Position numbers and translations under genes: made by a program. 64,000 nt of DNA from Geminocystis herdmanii PCC 6308 (GTDB lineage: Bacteria > Cyanobacteriota > Cyanobacteriia > Cyanobacteriales > Cyanobacteriaceae), in the NCBI RefSeq assembly GCF_000332235.1, contig NZ_CM001775.1, forward strand, positions 188,713 to 252,712, given 5' to 3'. The notes under the pieces are model-generated. The model was not told the DNA's origin. It saw nothing but the letters and a program-made list of their open reading frames with translations, and searched no databases. Below, one piece after another: positions 26,767 through 36,091 of the stretch (positions within the stretch are counted from its first letter, which is position 1; each line of letters starts with the position of its first letter).

Positions 26767-28494
26767 TTAATCATTTAATTGTTGAGCGTGAAAACGGGCA
26801 TATTTTCCTTGTTTTGCTAACAATTCCTCGTGAGTGCCAGATTCGATAATTTCTCCTTGTTCTAGTACTAATATTCTTGTCGCTTTTCTGACGGTGGCTA
26901 AACGGTGAGCAATTACAAACACTGTACGCTGTTCCATAATGCGCTCTAGGGCTTCTTGTACTAAGGCTTCTGATTCTGAGTCTAGGGCGGATGTAGCTTC
27001 ATCTAGTATCAATATTTGCGGATTGGAAAAGATTGCCCGTGCGATCGCAATCCGTTGCCGTTGTCCTCCTGAAAGACTAACTCCCCTTTCTCCCACATAG
27101 GTATAATATCCTTGGGTTAAGGTACTAATAAATTGATGGGCGTTAGCAATTTTTCCTGCTTTTTCTACTGCTTGAATATCAAAATTTTTACAACCAAAAG
27201 CAATATTTTCGGCGATCGTGCCTGAAAAAATGTTAGTATCTTGAGGTACGATAGCAATTTGTTGTCTAAGACTTTTTACAGTTGGATTTTTAATATTAAT
27301 ATTATCAATTAAAATTTCTCCAGACAAAACATCATAAAAACGTAGTAAGAGGTTAACTAGGGTACTTTTACCCGCTCCTGATGAACCAACTAAGGCAATT
27401 ACTTCCCCCTTTTTCGCCGTCAAATTAATATTTTTGAGGACTAATTTATCGCTGTCATAACCAAAATTAACATCTCGATATTCTACTAATCCATTAACAT
27501 TTAATAACTCGATTGCGTCGGTTTTTTCAGTGATTAAAGGTTGTATTTCTAACAACTCATAAACGCGCTCGATCGATGCTTGACCTTGTTTAAATTCATT
27601 ATAATTATTCGTCGTAATACTAATAGGATCAATTAACAAAACTACCGCCACAATATACCTAACAAAATCAGCACCGGTGATGTTATCTAAAGAGATTTGC
27701 CAAGCACCTAAAAATAATAAAAAAATGATGCTCATTGCCTCTAAAAATCCCACTACTACAAACTGAAGGGCTTTAATTTTTTCGGCGGCAAATTTACTTT
27801 TACGATTATTTTCTGCTTCGATGACAAATCGATCGATCTCATATTCTTCAGCAGTAAAGGCTTGAACTAATCTAATACCCGAAAAAACTTCCGTAATCAA
27901 TGCTGATAAATTTGATACCCTTGCTTGGCTTTTTCTTGTCAAATTTAATAGCTTATCCCCAAACCAAGTTACTAAACCTGCCATCAAAGGAGCAACTATA
28001 AAAGTAGCAATAGTTAATTGCCAATTTACAAAAATCATATAGCCTAATAGTACAATTAACTGTAAAATACTAGGAATAAATTGCTGAAAAAATTTATTAA
28101 TAACCTCTCCAATTCGATCGACATCTTCCGTTAATCGATAAGCTAAATCACCAGTTTTTGTTACTTCAAAATAATTTAAACTCAACTTTTGTAAATGACT
28201 ATAAACTAATCGGCGTAAATCCAGAGTAATATTAAGAGCTGCTTTTGCCATAAAAGTATCTTGCCCGTATTGTGCTACACCTCTAAGCAAAAAGACAACG
28301 GCGATAACTCCGGCAAAAGGGATAATAGAATTTGTATCACCAGTGCCAACATATTCTGTCATCGAACCTGATGCCCATGCTAAGATAGGCCAAAAGATAG
28401 TAAAACCGATGGTAAAGATAAAGGCGATAATGATAGTTTGTCTTTCTTGACGAAGATAGGGTAATAAGTAGCTTGTTTTTGGTGGTAATTTCAA
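26767..28494 (-). CDS. ABC transporter, fused permease and ATPase (MsbA-like half transporter)
   Basis: A 575-residue type IV ABC exporter half-unit. Six transmembrane helices span about residues 15-310, and the nucleotide-binding domain follows with Walker A GSSGAGKST, signature LSGGQRQRIAIARAI, Walker B ILILDEATSALDS and the H-loop IAHRLAT. It works as a homodimer or with a partner, exporting lipids, peptides or drugs. The family includes MsbA and multidrug exporters; sequence does not give the substrate. The gene is alone, with no accessory membrane-fusion protein next to it. Confidence 0.9.
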   Translation of the reverse strand: MKLPPKTSYLLPYLRQERQTIIIAFIFTIGFTIFWPILAWASGSMTEYVGTGDTNSIIPFAGVIAVVFLLRGVAQYGQDTFMAKAALNITLDLRRLVYSHLQKLSLNYFEVTKTGDLAYRLTEDVDRIGEVINKFFQQFIPSILQLIVLLGYMIFVNWQLTIATFIVAPLMAGLVTWFGDKLLNLTRKSQARVSNLSALITEVFSGIRLVQAFTAEEYEIDRFVIEAENNRKSKFAAEKIKALQFVVVGFLEAMSIIFLLFLGAWQISLDNITGADFVRYIVAVVLLIDPISITTNNYNEFKQGQASIERVYELLEIQPLITEKTDAIELLNVNGLVEYRDVNFGYDSDKLVLKNINLTAKKGEVIALVGSSGAGKSTLVNLLLRFYDVLSGEILIDNINIKNPTVKSLRQQIAIVPQDTNIFSGTIAENIAFGCKNFDIQAVEKAGKIANAHQFISTLTQGYYTYVGERGVSLSGGQRQRIAIARAIFSNPQILILDEATSALDSESEALVQEALERIMEQRTVFVIAHRLATVRKATRILVLEQGEIIESGTHEELLAKQGKYARFHAQQLND

Positions 28495-28809
28495 AACGAT
28501 TAATATTGATTAGGTATTAGGTAAGCAATGATAAATTAGACAATCATTTTACCTTAAATGTCGATTGAATGCCCCGTTAAAATTTACAACCAAAAATACT
28601 CACAGAATTTAACGGAGAATGAAAAGCACTCAACCAAAAAATATCCGTAGGTAGGCAATCCCAAACTTCCTGTTTTGAAAGGGCGGGTTTTTGGTTTTTG
28701 GTTAAAAAGTGAAAAATCAAGGTTTTGAGACTTTGTATAGATAAAGTTATACAAAATTGTTTTAAATAAAATTAAAGTAAAAATGCTAATTTTTTGAGAT
28801 AGAAATAGG
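28495..28809. other. Spacer between ABC transporter and flavin reductase genes
   Basis: 315 bp without a gene. A block GGTTAAAAAGTGAAAAATCAAGG (here split: GGTTAAAAAGTG and GAAAAATCAAGG) near 28,698 recurs near 10,620 and 56,020. The inverted pair CCCGTTAAAATTT / GAATTTAACGG lies at about 28,574-28,615. I see no clear promoter or RNA. Confidence 0.55.
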
Positions 28810-30231
28810 CTACTCTAACCAACGGCGAAAACTAAAAAAATTATTTAATAAGTTTTGTAAAGTTAAATTTTTAGCATAATTTTGTTTAGTAAAAAGTAAT
28901 GCTGTTTTACTATTAATTTCGCTTAAAGTTGGGTAAATATGAATACCAGTTAAACTACTTACTTTGAGATTATTTTTCATTGCTAATATAATTTCATTGA
29001 TTAATTCTCCTGCGGATTCTCCAATGATTGTTGCCCCTAAAATATCCCCTTTTAAAGTAGTAATAATTTTTGCAAATCCTGTTATTTTTCCTTCTGTTTG
29101 ATTTCGATCGATCCCTTGAATTTCTTGTTTTAAAACTATGATATTATCTCCATAAATATTCCTAGCTTGACTTTCTAATAAGCCAACTCTAGCTAATTCA
29201 GGGGAAGTAAAAATGCCATAGGGAATGACTCGATAATCAGCTTTTTTGCTAGGGAAAAAAAGAGCATTTTGCAGTACGATCGTCGCTTCATATCCTGCGA
29301 CATGGGTAAATTGATAACCGCCAATCACATCACCGCAACCATAGATTTTTTTATTGGTAGTTTGCAGTTTTTCATTAACCTTAATTCCCTGTTGATTATA
29401 GTCAACATTTGCCTTTTCTAAATCTAAAGATTTGATGTTCGGAGTACGTCCAACACAAACTAAAATTTCTTCAGCAATTAACTTTTCACCTAGCACAAAA
29501 ACAACTTTTTTACCATCAATTAATTCCACTTTTTCCGCTTTAGCCGACTTAATTATTCTTATCCCTTCTTCTTGAAACTGATTTTCGATGATTTTTGAGG
29601 CTTCTGGGTCTTCTTTAGCTAAAAGTTGACTTCTACTGGCTATAATAGTTATTTTCGAGCCTAATCTTCTTAATGCTTGTCCTAACTCACAGGCGATGGC
29701 GCCTCCTCCCATAATAACCATAGATTTTGGTAATTCCCTTAAAGAAAAAACCTGTTCATTGGTAATAAAACCCACTTCCTTTAACCCTTCAATATCAGGA
29801 ATTTTAGGACTTGAACCCGTAGAAATCACAAAATTACGAGCTTGTAATTGTCTCCCATCAACTTCAAAAGTATTTTTATTGATAAATTTACCATCTCCAA
29901 AAATAACTTCAACTCCTAACCCCCTAAATCTTTCGGGAGAATCGTGAGGTTCGATCGTGCTAATTACATTATCAACATGACGAATTACTTGATCAAATTT
30001 AATCTCCACATCCTGACTATAAACCCCAAAATTACCGCTATTTTGTACTTGATAAGCCATTCTACTAGCATGAATCAAGGATTTACTTGGTACACATCCA
30101 TACCATAAGCAATCTCCCCCTAAACGATGCTTTTCTACTAAGGCAACTTTGGCTTTTAATTGTGATGCCGCACTAGCTACAACCAAACCACCTGAACCGC
30201 CTCCGATAATCACTAAGTCATATTCTTTCAT
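28810..30231 (-). CDS. FAD-dependent pyridine nucleotide-disulfide oxidoreductase (MerA/Lpd-like)
   Basis: About 473 residues from MKEYDLVIIGGGSGGLV. The N-terminal FAD-binding GGGSGG is followed by the redox-active disulfide GGDCLWYGCVPSK (CX4C). A second Rossmann motif VIMGGGAIACELGQALRRLG binds NAD(P)H. The FAD motif IYGCGDVIGGYQFTHVA and the C-terminal dimer domain (GIHIYPTLSEIN) complete the family layout. Cyanobacterial members are often called mercuric reductase, but there is no MerA-type N-terminal metal domain or terminal CC pair, so the substrate is open. A 48-codon upstream extension is unlikely; the start at 30,231 has AAAAAAGGTAC upstream. Confidence 0.85.
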   Translation of the reverse strand: MKEYDLVIIGGGSGGLVVASAASQLKAKVALVEKHRLGGDCLWYGCVPSKSLIHASRMAYQVQNSGNFGVYSQDVEIKFDQVIRHVDNVISTIEPHDSPERFRGLGVEVIFGDGKFINKNTFEVDGRQLQARNFVISTGSSPKIPDIEGLKEVGFITNEQVFSLRELPKSMVIMGGGAIACELGQALRRLGSKITIIASRSQLLAKEDPEASKIIENQFQEEGIRIIKSAKAEKVELIDGKKVVFVLGEKLIAEEILVCVGRTPNIKSLDLEKANVDYNQQGIKVNEKLQTTNKKIYGCGDVIGGYQFTHVAGYEATIVLQNALFFPSKKADYRVIPYGIFTSPELARVGLLESQARNIYGDNIIVLKQEIQGIDRNQTEGKITGFAKIITTLKGDILGATIIGESAGELINEIILAMKNNLKVSSLTGIHIYPTLSEINSKTALLFTKQNYAKNLTLQNLLNNFFSFRRWLE

Positions 30232-30426
30232 GGTGAGAGTACCTTTTTTACTGTTGTTCCTATTCTCTCTCAAAGATGAAAATACAAAACAATTTGAGCT
30301 TAAAATCCCGACTATTTTAGTCGGGTATATTTGCCAACTAATTAAATAACTGTTATAGTTTGAAAAAGCAATCATTTAAAGATTATTTTCAGATTCATCA
30401 TTATCGATCACACAGGAGAAGATAAA

Positions 30427-31740
30427 ATGACCCAAGCACTCGATCGTCCCGTCACTAACACCCCTAAATTTAAACCTACCTTCACCAAATTAGTTTCTAA
30501 AGAGGGAAATACAGAATATCCCCTTAAAGCAATCCATATTTGCGAAGAAACCTTTGCACCCTTAGAAGTAGCCTACGATTACGATGCTATCAAAGCTCAA
30601 GTAAGCCGTGAAAGTATCGCTAATGGGCCTAATTCTATCTGGCGCTATAAAGCCTTTTTGCCCGTTGAAAGTGAAAATCCCATCGATGTGGGTACTGGGA
30701 TGACTCCCCTTGTGAAATCAAATCGTTTGGCTCGTCGTTTGGGTCTGAAAAATCTTTATATTAAAAATGATGCTGTTAATATGCCTACCCTTAGTTTTAA
30801 GGATAGAGTTGTTTCTGTTGCTTTAACCCGTGCTAGAGAGTTAGGTTTTACTACCGTTTCCTGTGCTAGTACCGGTAATTTGGCTAACTCCACTGCTGCG
30901 ATCGCCGCCCATGCAGGTTTAGACTGTTGTGTTTTTATTCCTTCGGATTTAGAAGCAGGAAAAGTTTTAGGCACATTGATCTATAATCCTACGGTAATGG
31001 CTGTTAAAGGTAACTATGACCAAGTTAACCGCCTTTGTTGTGAAGTTGGTAATACCTATGGTTGGGGTTTTGTTAATATCAACTTACGTCCTTACTACTC
31101 TGAAGGTTCTAAAACTTTAGGTTTTGAAGTGGCTGAACAATTAGGGTGGAAGTTACCTGATCATATTGTTGCACCTTTAGCCTCTGGTTCTTTATTTACC
31201 AAAATTCATAAAGGTTTCCAAGAGTTCGTTAAGGTTGGCTTAGTGGATGATAAACCTGTGCGTTTCAGTGGTGCGCAAGCGGAAGGTTGTTCACCTATTG
31301 CCCAAGCCTTCAAGGAAGGTAGAGATTTTGTTATCCCTGTTAAGCCTAACACCATCGCAAAATCGATCGCCATTGGTAATCCTGCGGATGGAATGTACGC
31401 TTTAGATTTAGCTCGTAAAACTAACGGTAATATCGAATCCGTCACCGATGCGGAAATTATTGAAGGGATCAAATTATTAGCGGAAACTGAAGGTATATTT
31501 ACAGAAACGGCAGGAGGCACAACCGTTGCCGTATTAAAAAAATTAGTGGAAGCAGGAAAAATTGATCCTGAAGAAACTACCGTTGTTTATATCACTGGTA
31601 ATGGCTTGAAAACTCAAGAAGCTGTACAAGGTTATATTAGTGAGCCTTTCTTAATCGAACCTAAATTAGATAGCTTTGAACGTGCTTTAGAACGCTCTCG
31701 TACTTTAGAGCGTTTAGAATGGCAACAAGTCTTAGTGTAA
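30427..31740 (+). CDS. thrC: Threonine synthase
   Basis: A 437-residue PLP enzyme of fold type II. The Schiff-base lysine is Lys125 in LSFKDRVVSVA. STGNLANSTAAIAAHAG is the phosphate-binding asparagine/serine loop, and ASGSLFTKIHKGF follows. It converts O-phospho-L-homoserine to threonine. A good Shine-Dalgarno sequence (CAGGAGA) precedes the start. It is followed 127 bp later by moaD-like, an association seen in other cyanobacteria and reminiscent of the sulfur-carrier pairing of thrC/cysM neighbourhoods. Confidence 0.96.
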   Translation: MTQALDRPVTNTPKFKPTFTKLVSKEGNTEYPLKAIHICEETFAPLEVAYDYDAIKAQVSRESIANGPNSIWRYKAFLPVESENPIDVGTGMTPLVKSNRLARRLGLKNLYIKNDAVNMPTLSFKDRVVSVALTRARELGFTTVSCASTGNLANSTAAIAAHAGLDCCVFIPSDLEAGKVLGTLIYNPTVMAVKGNYDQVNRLCCEVGNTYGWGFVNINLRPYYSEGSKTLGFEVAEQLGWKLPDHIVAPLASGSLFTKIHKGFQEFVKVGLVDDKPVRFSGAQAEGCSPIAQAFKEGRDFVIPVKPNTIAKSIAIGNPADGMYALDLARKTNGNIESVTDAEIIEGIKLLAETEGIFTETAGGTTVAVLKKLVEAGKIDPEETTVVYITGNGLKTQEAVQGYISEPFLIEPKLDSFERALERSRTLERLEWQQVLV

Positions 31741-31777
31741 TAAACTTATCCAATAATTCTAATTTATTCATCGTAGA

Positions 31778-31794
31778 ACAGGCATCTTGCCTGT
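31778..31794 (+). terminator. Hairpin ACAGGCATCTTGCCTGT after thrC
   Basis: A 7-bp perfect stem (ACAGGCA / TGCCTGT) with a 3-nt loop, followed by GTTTTT. It may be a terminator or processing site. An identical hairpin follows moaD at 32,159-32,175, and a variant (ACGGGCATCCTGCCCGT) occurs at about 42,273, so it is also a dispersed repeat. Confidence 0.6.
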
Positions 31795-31867
31795 GTTTTT
31801 CGTAATCAAGGGTTGAATATTATTCAACCCCTACAAATTTGTTAACTTTATTAAAATTACTCAAAAT

Positions 31868-32143
31868 ATGTCCGTTAAAGTATTAATTCCCACTCCTTTA
31901 CAAAAATTTACTAAAGAACAAGCTACGATCGAATGTAGTGCAACTAATGTTCAAGAATTGATTGATGCCTTAGAAGCGAATTGCCCCGGTATCAAAGCTC
32001 GTTTGTGTGACGAACAAGGTGCGCCCCGTCGTTTCCTCAATTTCTATGTTAATAGTGAGGATATTCGCTTTTTAGATAATGTGGCAACTCCTTTAACCGA
32101 TGGTGATGAAGTAAGTATTGTACCTGCGGTTGCTGGGGGCTGA
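31868..32143 (+). CDS. MoaD/ThiS family sulfur-carrier protein
   Basis: A 91-residue ubiquitin-like protein starting [14 protein letters not shown] and ending VPAVAGG, with the C-terminal Gly-Gly needed for thiocarboxylation. The core contains [19 protein letters not shown] and [15 protein letters not shown]. It is probably an ATP-activated sulfur carrier, as in CysO, MoaD or ThiS. The place behind thrC and the length fit the CysO-like group. Which pathway it serves is not shown. The last 218 bp are duplicated at 37,123-37,340. Confidence 0.88.
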   Translation: MSVKVLIPTPLQKFTKEQATIECSATNVQELIDALEANCPGIKARLCDEQGAPRRFLNFYVNSEDIRFLDNVATPLTDGDEVSIVPAVAGG

Positions 32144-32158
32144 TCAAATTTTCGTAAA

Positions 32159-32175
32159 ACAGGCATCTTGCCTGT
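32159..32175 (+). terminator. Hairpin ACAGGCATCTTGCCTGT after moaD
   Basis: The same 17-bp inverted repeat as behind thrC, 15 bp after the moaD stop. It is followed by CTCATTT and a C-run/T-run. Possible terminator, and the start of the sequence not shared with the second moaD copy. Confidence 0.55.
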
Positions 32176-32464
32176 CTCATTTCCCCCCCACTTTTTTTTG
32201 ATTTCTTTATAGCCTAACTTCTCCCTAAATATTTGTATTAAAACACACTTCAAACTCTTTAATATCAAGATTTATAGGGAATTTAGAGACAAAGGTTACT
32301 AGATACATTTTGTCAAAAATCGAGTGTCTCCTTTGATTTATATAGTTTCGATCGATTCTGTAGAGTATTTTGAGGCGTTTCCTTTACCAAAAATATAGTA
32401 GAAATATATTTTATAATGAGTAAAAACATTTGACCTTCATTTATTTATTTTTTATTGTTAATAA

Positions 32465-32590
32465 TATGCCTCATTAGATAGTAATGCAGATTATCTAATT
32501 ACAGGAGATTTAGATTTATTAATTATTAAAGAGTTTGAGAAAACGAAAATTGTCACTTATCAAGATTTTTATAGCCTTTTTGTAGAATAA
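32465..32590 (+). pseudogene. C-terminal remnant of a PIN-family toxin
   Basis: An open stretch without a start codon reads LDSNADYLITGDLDLLII, then KEFEKTKIVTYQDFYSLFVE and a stop at 32,588-32,590. This matches the end of the COG1569-type 'toxin component, PIN family' proteins (ADYLxTGDKDLL plus IVTPxEF). The N-terminal ~100 residues are missing. It lies at the left edge of the GTPase island, in a 730-bp spacer that otherwise shows nothing recognisable. Confidence 0.75.
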
Positions 32591-32876
32591 ACTAACCTAA
32601 ATACTATCTTCCTAGCAAAAGCCTGTATCATTTCCCCATTTAACTTTTAGAAACAATTTTGTTAAAATGCTGACATGACTAAACTAGACATCACTGAATC
32701 TCAATCCCTTGATTTTTTGGGATAAGTGCGTAACTTCTATTGGTTTCATCCCTTAACCTCCTTTCCCTACAAAATCAGTTAGGTTAATGCAAGTTACAAG
32801 TATTGGGCTAGTAATTCAAAAAAAATGAAATATTAATTAGACAAAGTCTTCTATAATATTTGATTATGAATTAATA

Positions 32877-35051
32877 ATGGTTATGAACAAAAGTCAAAAA
32901 ATCAAAGAAATAATCTCTTTGCGTCAACCCCTAGCTCAAAAATTGACGATCGTAGAAGATAACCTGAATCACTTACAGATTACTTGGCACAAACTCGAAG
33001 ATTACCGTAATCAGTTACAAGCCAAAACTCAAGACGATAAAGTATTAGGTAAATTACAAGAAATCAATTTCAGTGACTCCAAAACTAAAATACAAGAATC
33101 CTTAGAAAAACTTAGTAAACTATCCAGTCGTTTCCAAAGACAAACATTAAATATAGGAGTAGTGGGACGTGCTAGACAAGGAAAAAGTCGCTTATTACAA
33201 AGTATTACGGGTTTAGGAACTGGAGAAATTCCCGACGGTAATCGTCAACACTGTACAGGTGTTCGCAGTACCATTCACCATAATCCCCATGTGGAAACCT
33301 ATGGGGAAGTATATTTTTATACAGAACGCAGTTTTCTTTATGAAGTTATCTATCCCTACTATAGAGCCTTAGATTTAGGACAAAATCCTATTTCCATTCA
33401 AGATTTTGCCAATAATCCCTTACCCAGTCTAAGATTAGACGACTCTGAAAATCAAGCTAAATACGAACACTTAAAACGTTATCACGTCCATTTTTCCCAA
33501 TATAGTCATCTTTTAAAATCTCCTTCCCCTCGCAATATTCGTCAAGATGAAATTCGTCAATATGTAGCCCAAGATGACAACAACGGAGAGCGTATTTATT
33601 TTAACTATTTAGCTGTTAAAGAAGTCAAAATTACTTGTCAATTTCCTAATAAAGAAGTAGGACAAATTGCTGTGGTAGATATGCCGGGGTTAGGAGATAC
33701 TGGGGTTGGTGATGAAAGAAGAATGATTCAAGTCTTAGCCGAGGATATTGATTTTGTCTTGTTTGTCAAAAAGCCTAATGCTTCAGGAGCTTATTGGGAG
33801 GATGTGGATGTTAAACTTTACGATGCCGTCAACACTTCTTTGAAAGATTTACCCGTAAAATCATGGTCATTTATGGTGTTAAATCAAACTAATAAAAATT
33901 CAGATTATGGTGATAATTCTGCTAACTGTCAAGATTTAATTCAATCCATGACAGAAAAACACATTAACGTAAGTGATTGTATTATTGTTAATTGTGCGAA
34001 TCCCGAAGAAGTCAACGAGAAAATTTTAGAAAAAACCCTCGATTATTTAAGTCAGAATATCAGTCAATTAGATCAAAAATATGTCACTGCATTTTATGAT
34101 CAATTAGGTGATTTACAGTCAACAATTAAAGGAGAATTGCAGAAAGCAAAAGAGACTTTAAATAAAGTTGACAGTGTTGAATCTGAGTCAACATTTGATG
34201 AACTTTTTGATAATTTTTGGGATAATCTTACTAATGATTTAACAGATTTATTAGAAGATTTAAGAGAAAAAAGAAATGATCAAGATGATTATTTTAAAGA
34301 ACAAGTAGAAAAAGTTTTTCAAGAGTGCCAAAAAGATGAAACTATTTTCCCTAGTCTCGAACAGATCAGAAAAAGAAAAAATAGCATTATACAAGGTGAT
34401 TATCCTAGTACTTATGGTACTTATATTAATGAAATAAGAACAGGTTTATCTCGTCGTTTTCTTAATTTAGATGATGGGTTAAAAAAATCGATCGAAGAAT
34501 TAAAAACAGAGATTACTAATGTTTTAACTAATCAGTGTAATTTGAAAGGTTTAAGCATGGAGAAAGGTAGTAAATTTTTGCAAGAAATAACAGATTTAAT
34601 TCCTGATTCCTGTACTACTTTGAAAGAAGGTTTTACTGTTATGGGAAATTTTGAGTTATCTTATCGAGGCTTAATTCAATATCATATTCGAGAAAATTTG
34701 GACAATTTAAGACAGGATAATAGTCCATTACCGAAAGGAGGAAAAGAGCAAGATGTTTTAGATAATCTGCAAGAGTTATACAAAGAAACGATTTATCTAT
34801 GTAAAAATGCCCTAGATAACAACTTTTTGCGGATACCAAGTCAAGCGGCTTTTGCCATTGTGGAGGAATTTGTCGATTTAGTTTTGAGAAGTAAAGATGC
34901 TCAAAGACAATGGCGTAAGTTTTTATTACCTTACAGAGCGGACATTTGGAGTGATACCTTTCAAATTTTGGGAGATAATACCCGTTTACGTCAACAGTGG
35001 ATTCAATTAATAGAAGAAACAGAAAATATCAATTCTTCTTTACTCCAATAA
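32877..35051 (+). CDS. Dynamin-like large GTPase, first gene of an accessory island
   Basis: 724 residues. A helical lead of about 90 residues is followed by a GTPase domain: G1 GRARQGKS at 97-104, G2 region CTGVRSTI at 126-133, G3 VVDMPGLGD at 266-274, and G4 probably LNQTN at 335-339. The rest (about 400-720) is predicted helical and rich in charged residues (QEKLSK-type repeats, DLLEDLREKRND), like the stalk of dynamin-family proteins. No transmembrane segment is clear. It is the first of three genes on one strand with 75- and 23-bp gaps to its neighbours. No strong Shine-Dalgarno sequence is seen; a second ATG lies two codons on. Family membership is by motif; the biological role is not known. 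Confidence 0.75.
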   Translation: MVMNKSQKIKEIISLRQPLAQKLTIVEDNLNHLQITWHKLEDYRNQLQAKTQDDKVLGKLQEINFSDSKTKIQESLEKLSKLSSRFQRQTLNIGVVGRARQGKSRLLQSITGLGTGEIPDGNRQHCTGVRSTIHHNPHVETYGEVYFYTERSFLYEVIYPYYRALDLGQNPISIQDFANNPLPSLRLDDSENQAKYEHLKRYHVHFSQYSHLLKSPSPRNIRQDEIRQYVAQDDNNGERIYFNYLAVKEVKITCQFPNKEVGQIAVVDMPGLGDTGVGDERRMIQVLAEDIDFVLFVKKPNASGAYWEDVDVKLYDAVNTSLKDLPVKSWSFMVLNQTNKNSDYGDNSANCQDLIQSMTEKHINVSDCIIVNCANPEEVNEKILEKTLDYLSQNISQLDQKYVTAFYDQLGDLQSTIKGELQKAKETLNKVDSVESESTFDELFDNFWDNLTNDLTDLLEDLREKRNDQDDYFKEQVEKVFQECQKDETIFPSLEQIRKRKNSIIQGDYPSTYGTYINEIRTGLSRRFLNLDDGLKKSIEELKTEITNVLTNQCNLKGLSMEKGSKFLQEITDLIPDSCTTLKEGFTVMGNFELSYRGLIQYHIRENLDNLRQDNSPLPKGGKEQDVLDNLQELYKETIYLCKNALDNNFLRIPSQAAFAIVEEFVDLVLRSKDAQRQWRKFLLPYRADIWSDTFQILGDNTRLRQQWIQLIEETENINSSLLQ

Positions 35052-35126
35052 CTAATCATTAATTAAGGAACAAAAATTATGCTTTCAAGAATATTGTAAC
35101 CCCTAATTAAAAAACAGACTCTGAAA

Positions 35127-36068
35127 GTGACAATGTTAGGTCATTCTGGAGTCGGGAAAACAAGTCTTTTATGTGCTATGTATGATCAATTCGATCGCAT
35201 CATTGGGAAAACTAATTTACAATTAACTCCTGATGATGAAACAAAAACTATCTTAGATCAACGCTTAAAAGAATTAAAAGAATCAGCACAACAAAATAGT
35301 ATTAAGGTTAGAGGAGGTATCAATAAAACGGAAACAGCGAGAACATATAATTTCGACTTGGGCAAAACAGGAAAAGTTGCTTCGATAAAATTACTTTTTC
35401 AAGACTATTCTGGTGGCGATATTTTCACAAAAAAAGAAGCGGTAATAAACTATATTCGTGATTCTGTTGCTATTCTTATTGCTATTGATACCCCAGCGTT
35501 GATGGAAAATAATAGTCAATGGCATGAGGAATTAAATCAACCTCAAATTATTTATGATTTATTTAAAAGCAGTTTTGCCGATCTCGATTCCCCTAAATTA
35601 GTTATTTTTGCACCCGTTAAATGTGAAAAATATTTACGAGACACCACTGGAGAACAACAATTGGTCACGGCAATACAAGAAAAATATAGCAACTTGCTCA
35701 GTTTTTTCCGTAGTGATGCTTTAGTTCCCTACGTTGCAACAGTTATGACACCAGTGGAAACTTTAGGCAGTGTGGATTTTTCTAGGGTAGAAGAAGATGA
35801 AAATGGTGAACCCATTTTTTATTTTCGTAAACCAGATCCCAATAAATTTTATTCACCAAACAATAGTGATCAACCCTTACGTTATCTACTCAGATTTTTA
35901 TTAAAACTTCATCTACAAAAACGTAAAATGTCTTTTCTAGAATTAATTTTTGTGATGCTCGATCAAGATAAAACTTTTCTCAATGCCATGAGTGAATTTT
36001 CTAATGGTTGCAAAAATAATGGTGCTTTTACAATTTTTCAAGGTGCAAATTTATTAACAATTAATTAA
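35127..36068 (+). CDS. Small GTPase resembling the DO-GTPase type, original start lost to a stop codon
   Basis: 313 residues from the in-frame GTG at 35,127. Walker A is GHSGVGKTSLL (residues 5-15). A DxxG-like switch DYSGGDIFTK follows, and VIFAPVKCEKYL probably provides the base-specificity strand. From memory this resembles the 'double-GTPase' (DO-GTPase) proteins described in predicted conflict systems. An ATG at 35,079 with a well-placed AAGGAA (35,065-35,070) begins MLSRIL, then a TAA stop at 35,097-35,099, and the same frame continues PLIKKQTLKVTMLGHSG. So the gene probably once started at 35,079 and now either restarts at GTG 35,127/ATG 35,133 or is inactive. A sequencing error is possible. 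Confidence 0.7.
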   Translation: MTMLGHSGVGKTSLLCAMYDQFDRIIGKTNLQLTPDDETKTILDQRLKELKESAQQNSIKVRGGINKTETARTYNFDLGKTGKVASIKLLFQDYSGGDIFTKKEAVINYIRDSVAILIAIDTPALMENNSQWHEELNQPQIIYDLFKSSFADLDSPKLVIFAPVKCEKYLRDTTGEQQLVTAIQEKYSNLLSFFRSDALVPYVATVMTPVETLGSVDFSRVEEDENGEPIFYFRKPDPNKFYSPNNSDQPLRYLLRFLLKLHLQKRKMSFLELIFVMLDQDKTFLNAMSEFSNGCKNNGAFTIFQGANLLTIN

Positions 36069-36091
36069 ATAGAAATAGAAAAATAATTATT

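Noticed and set aside
28810-30231. True mercuric reductase
   Set aside because: The flavoprotein lacks the N-terminal metal domain and the C-terminal CC pair, and no mer genes are near.
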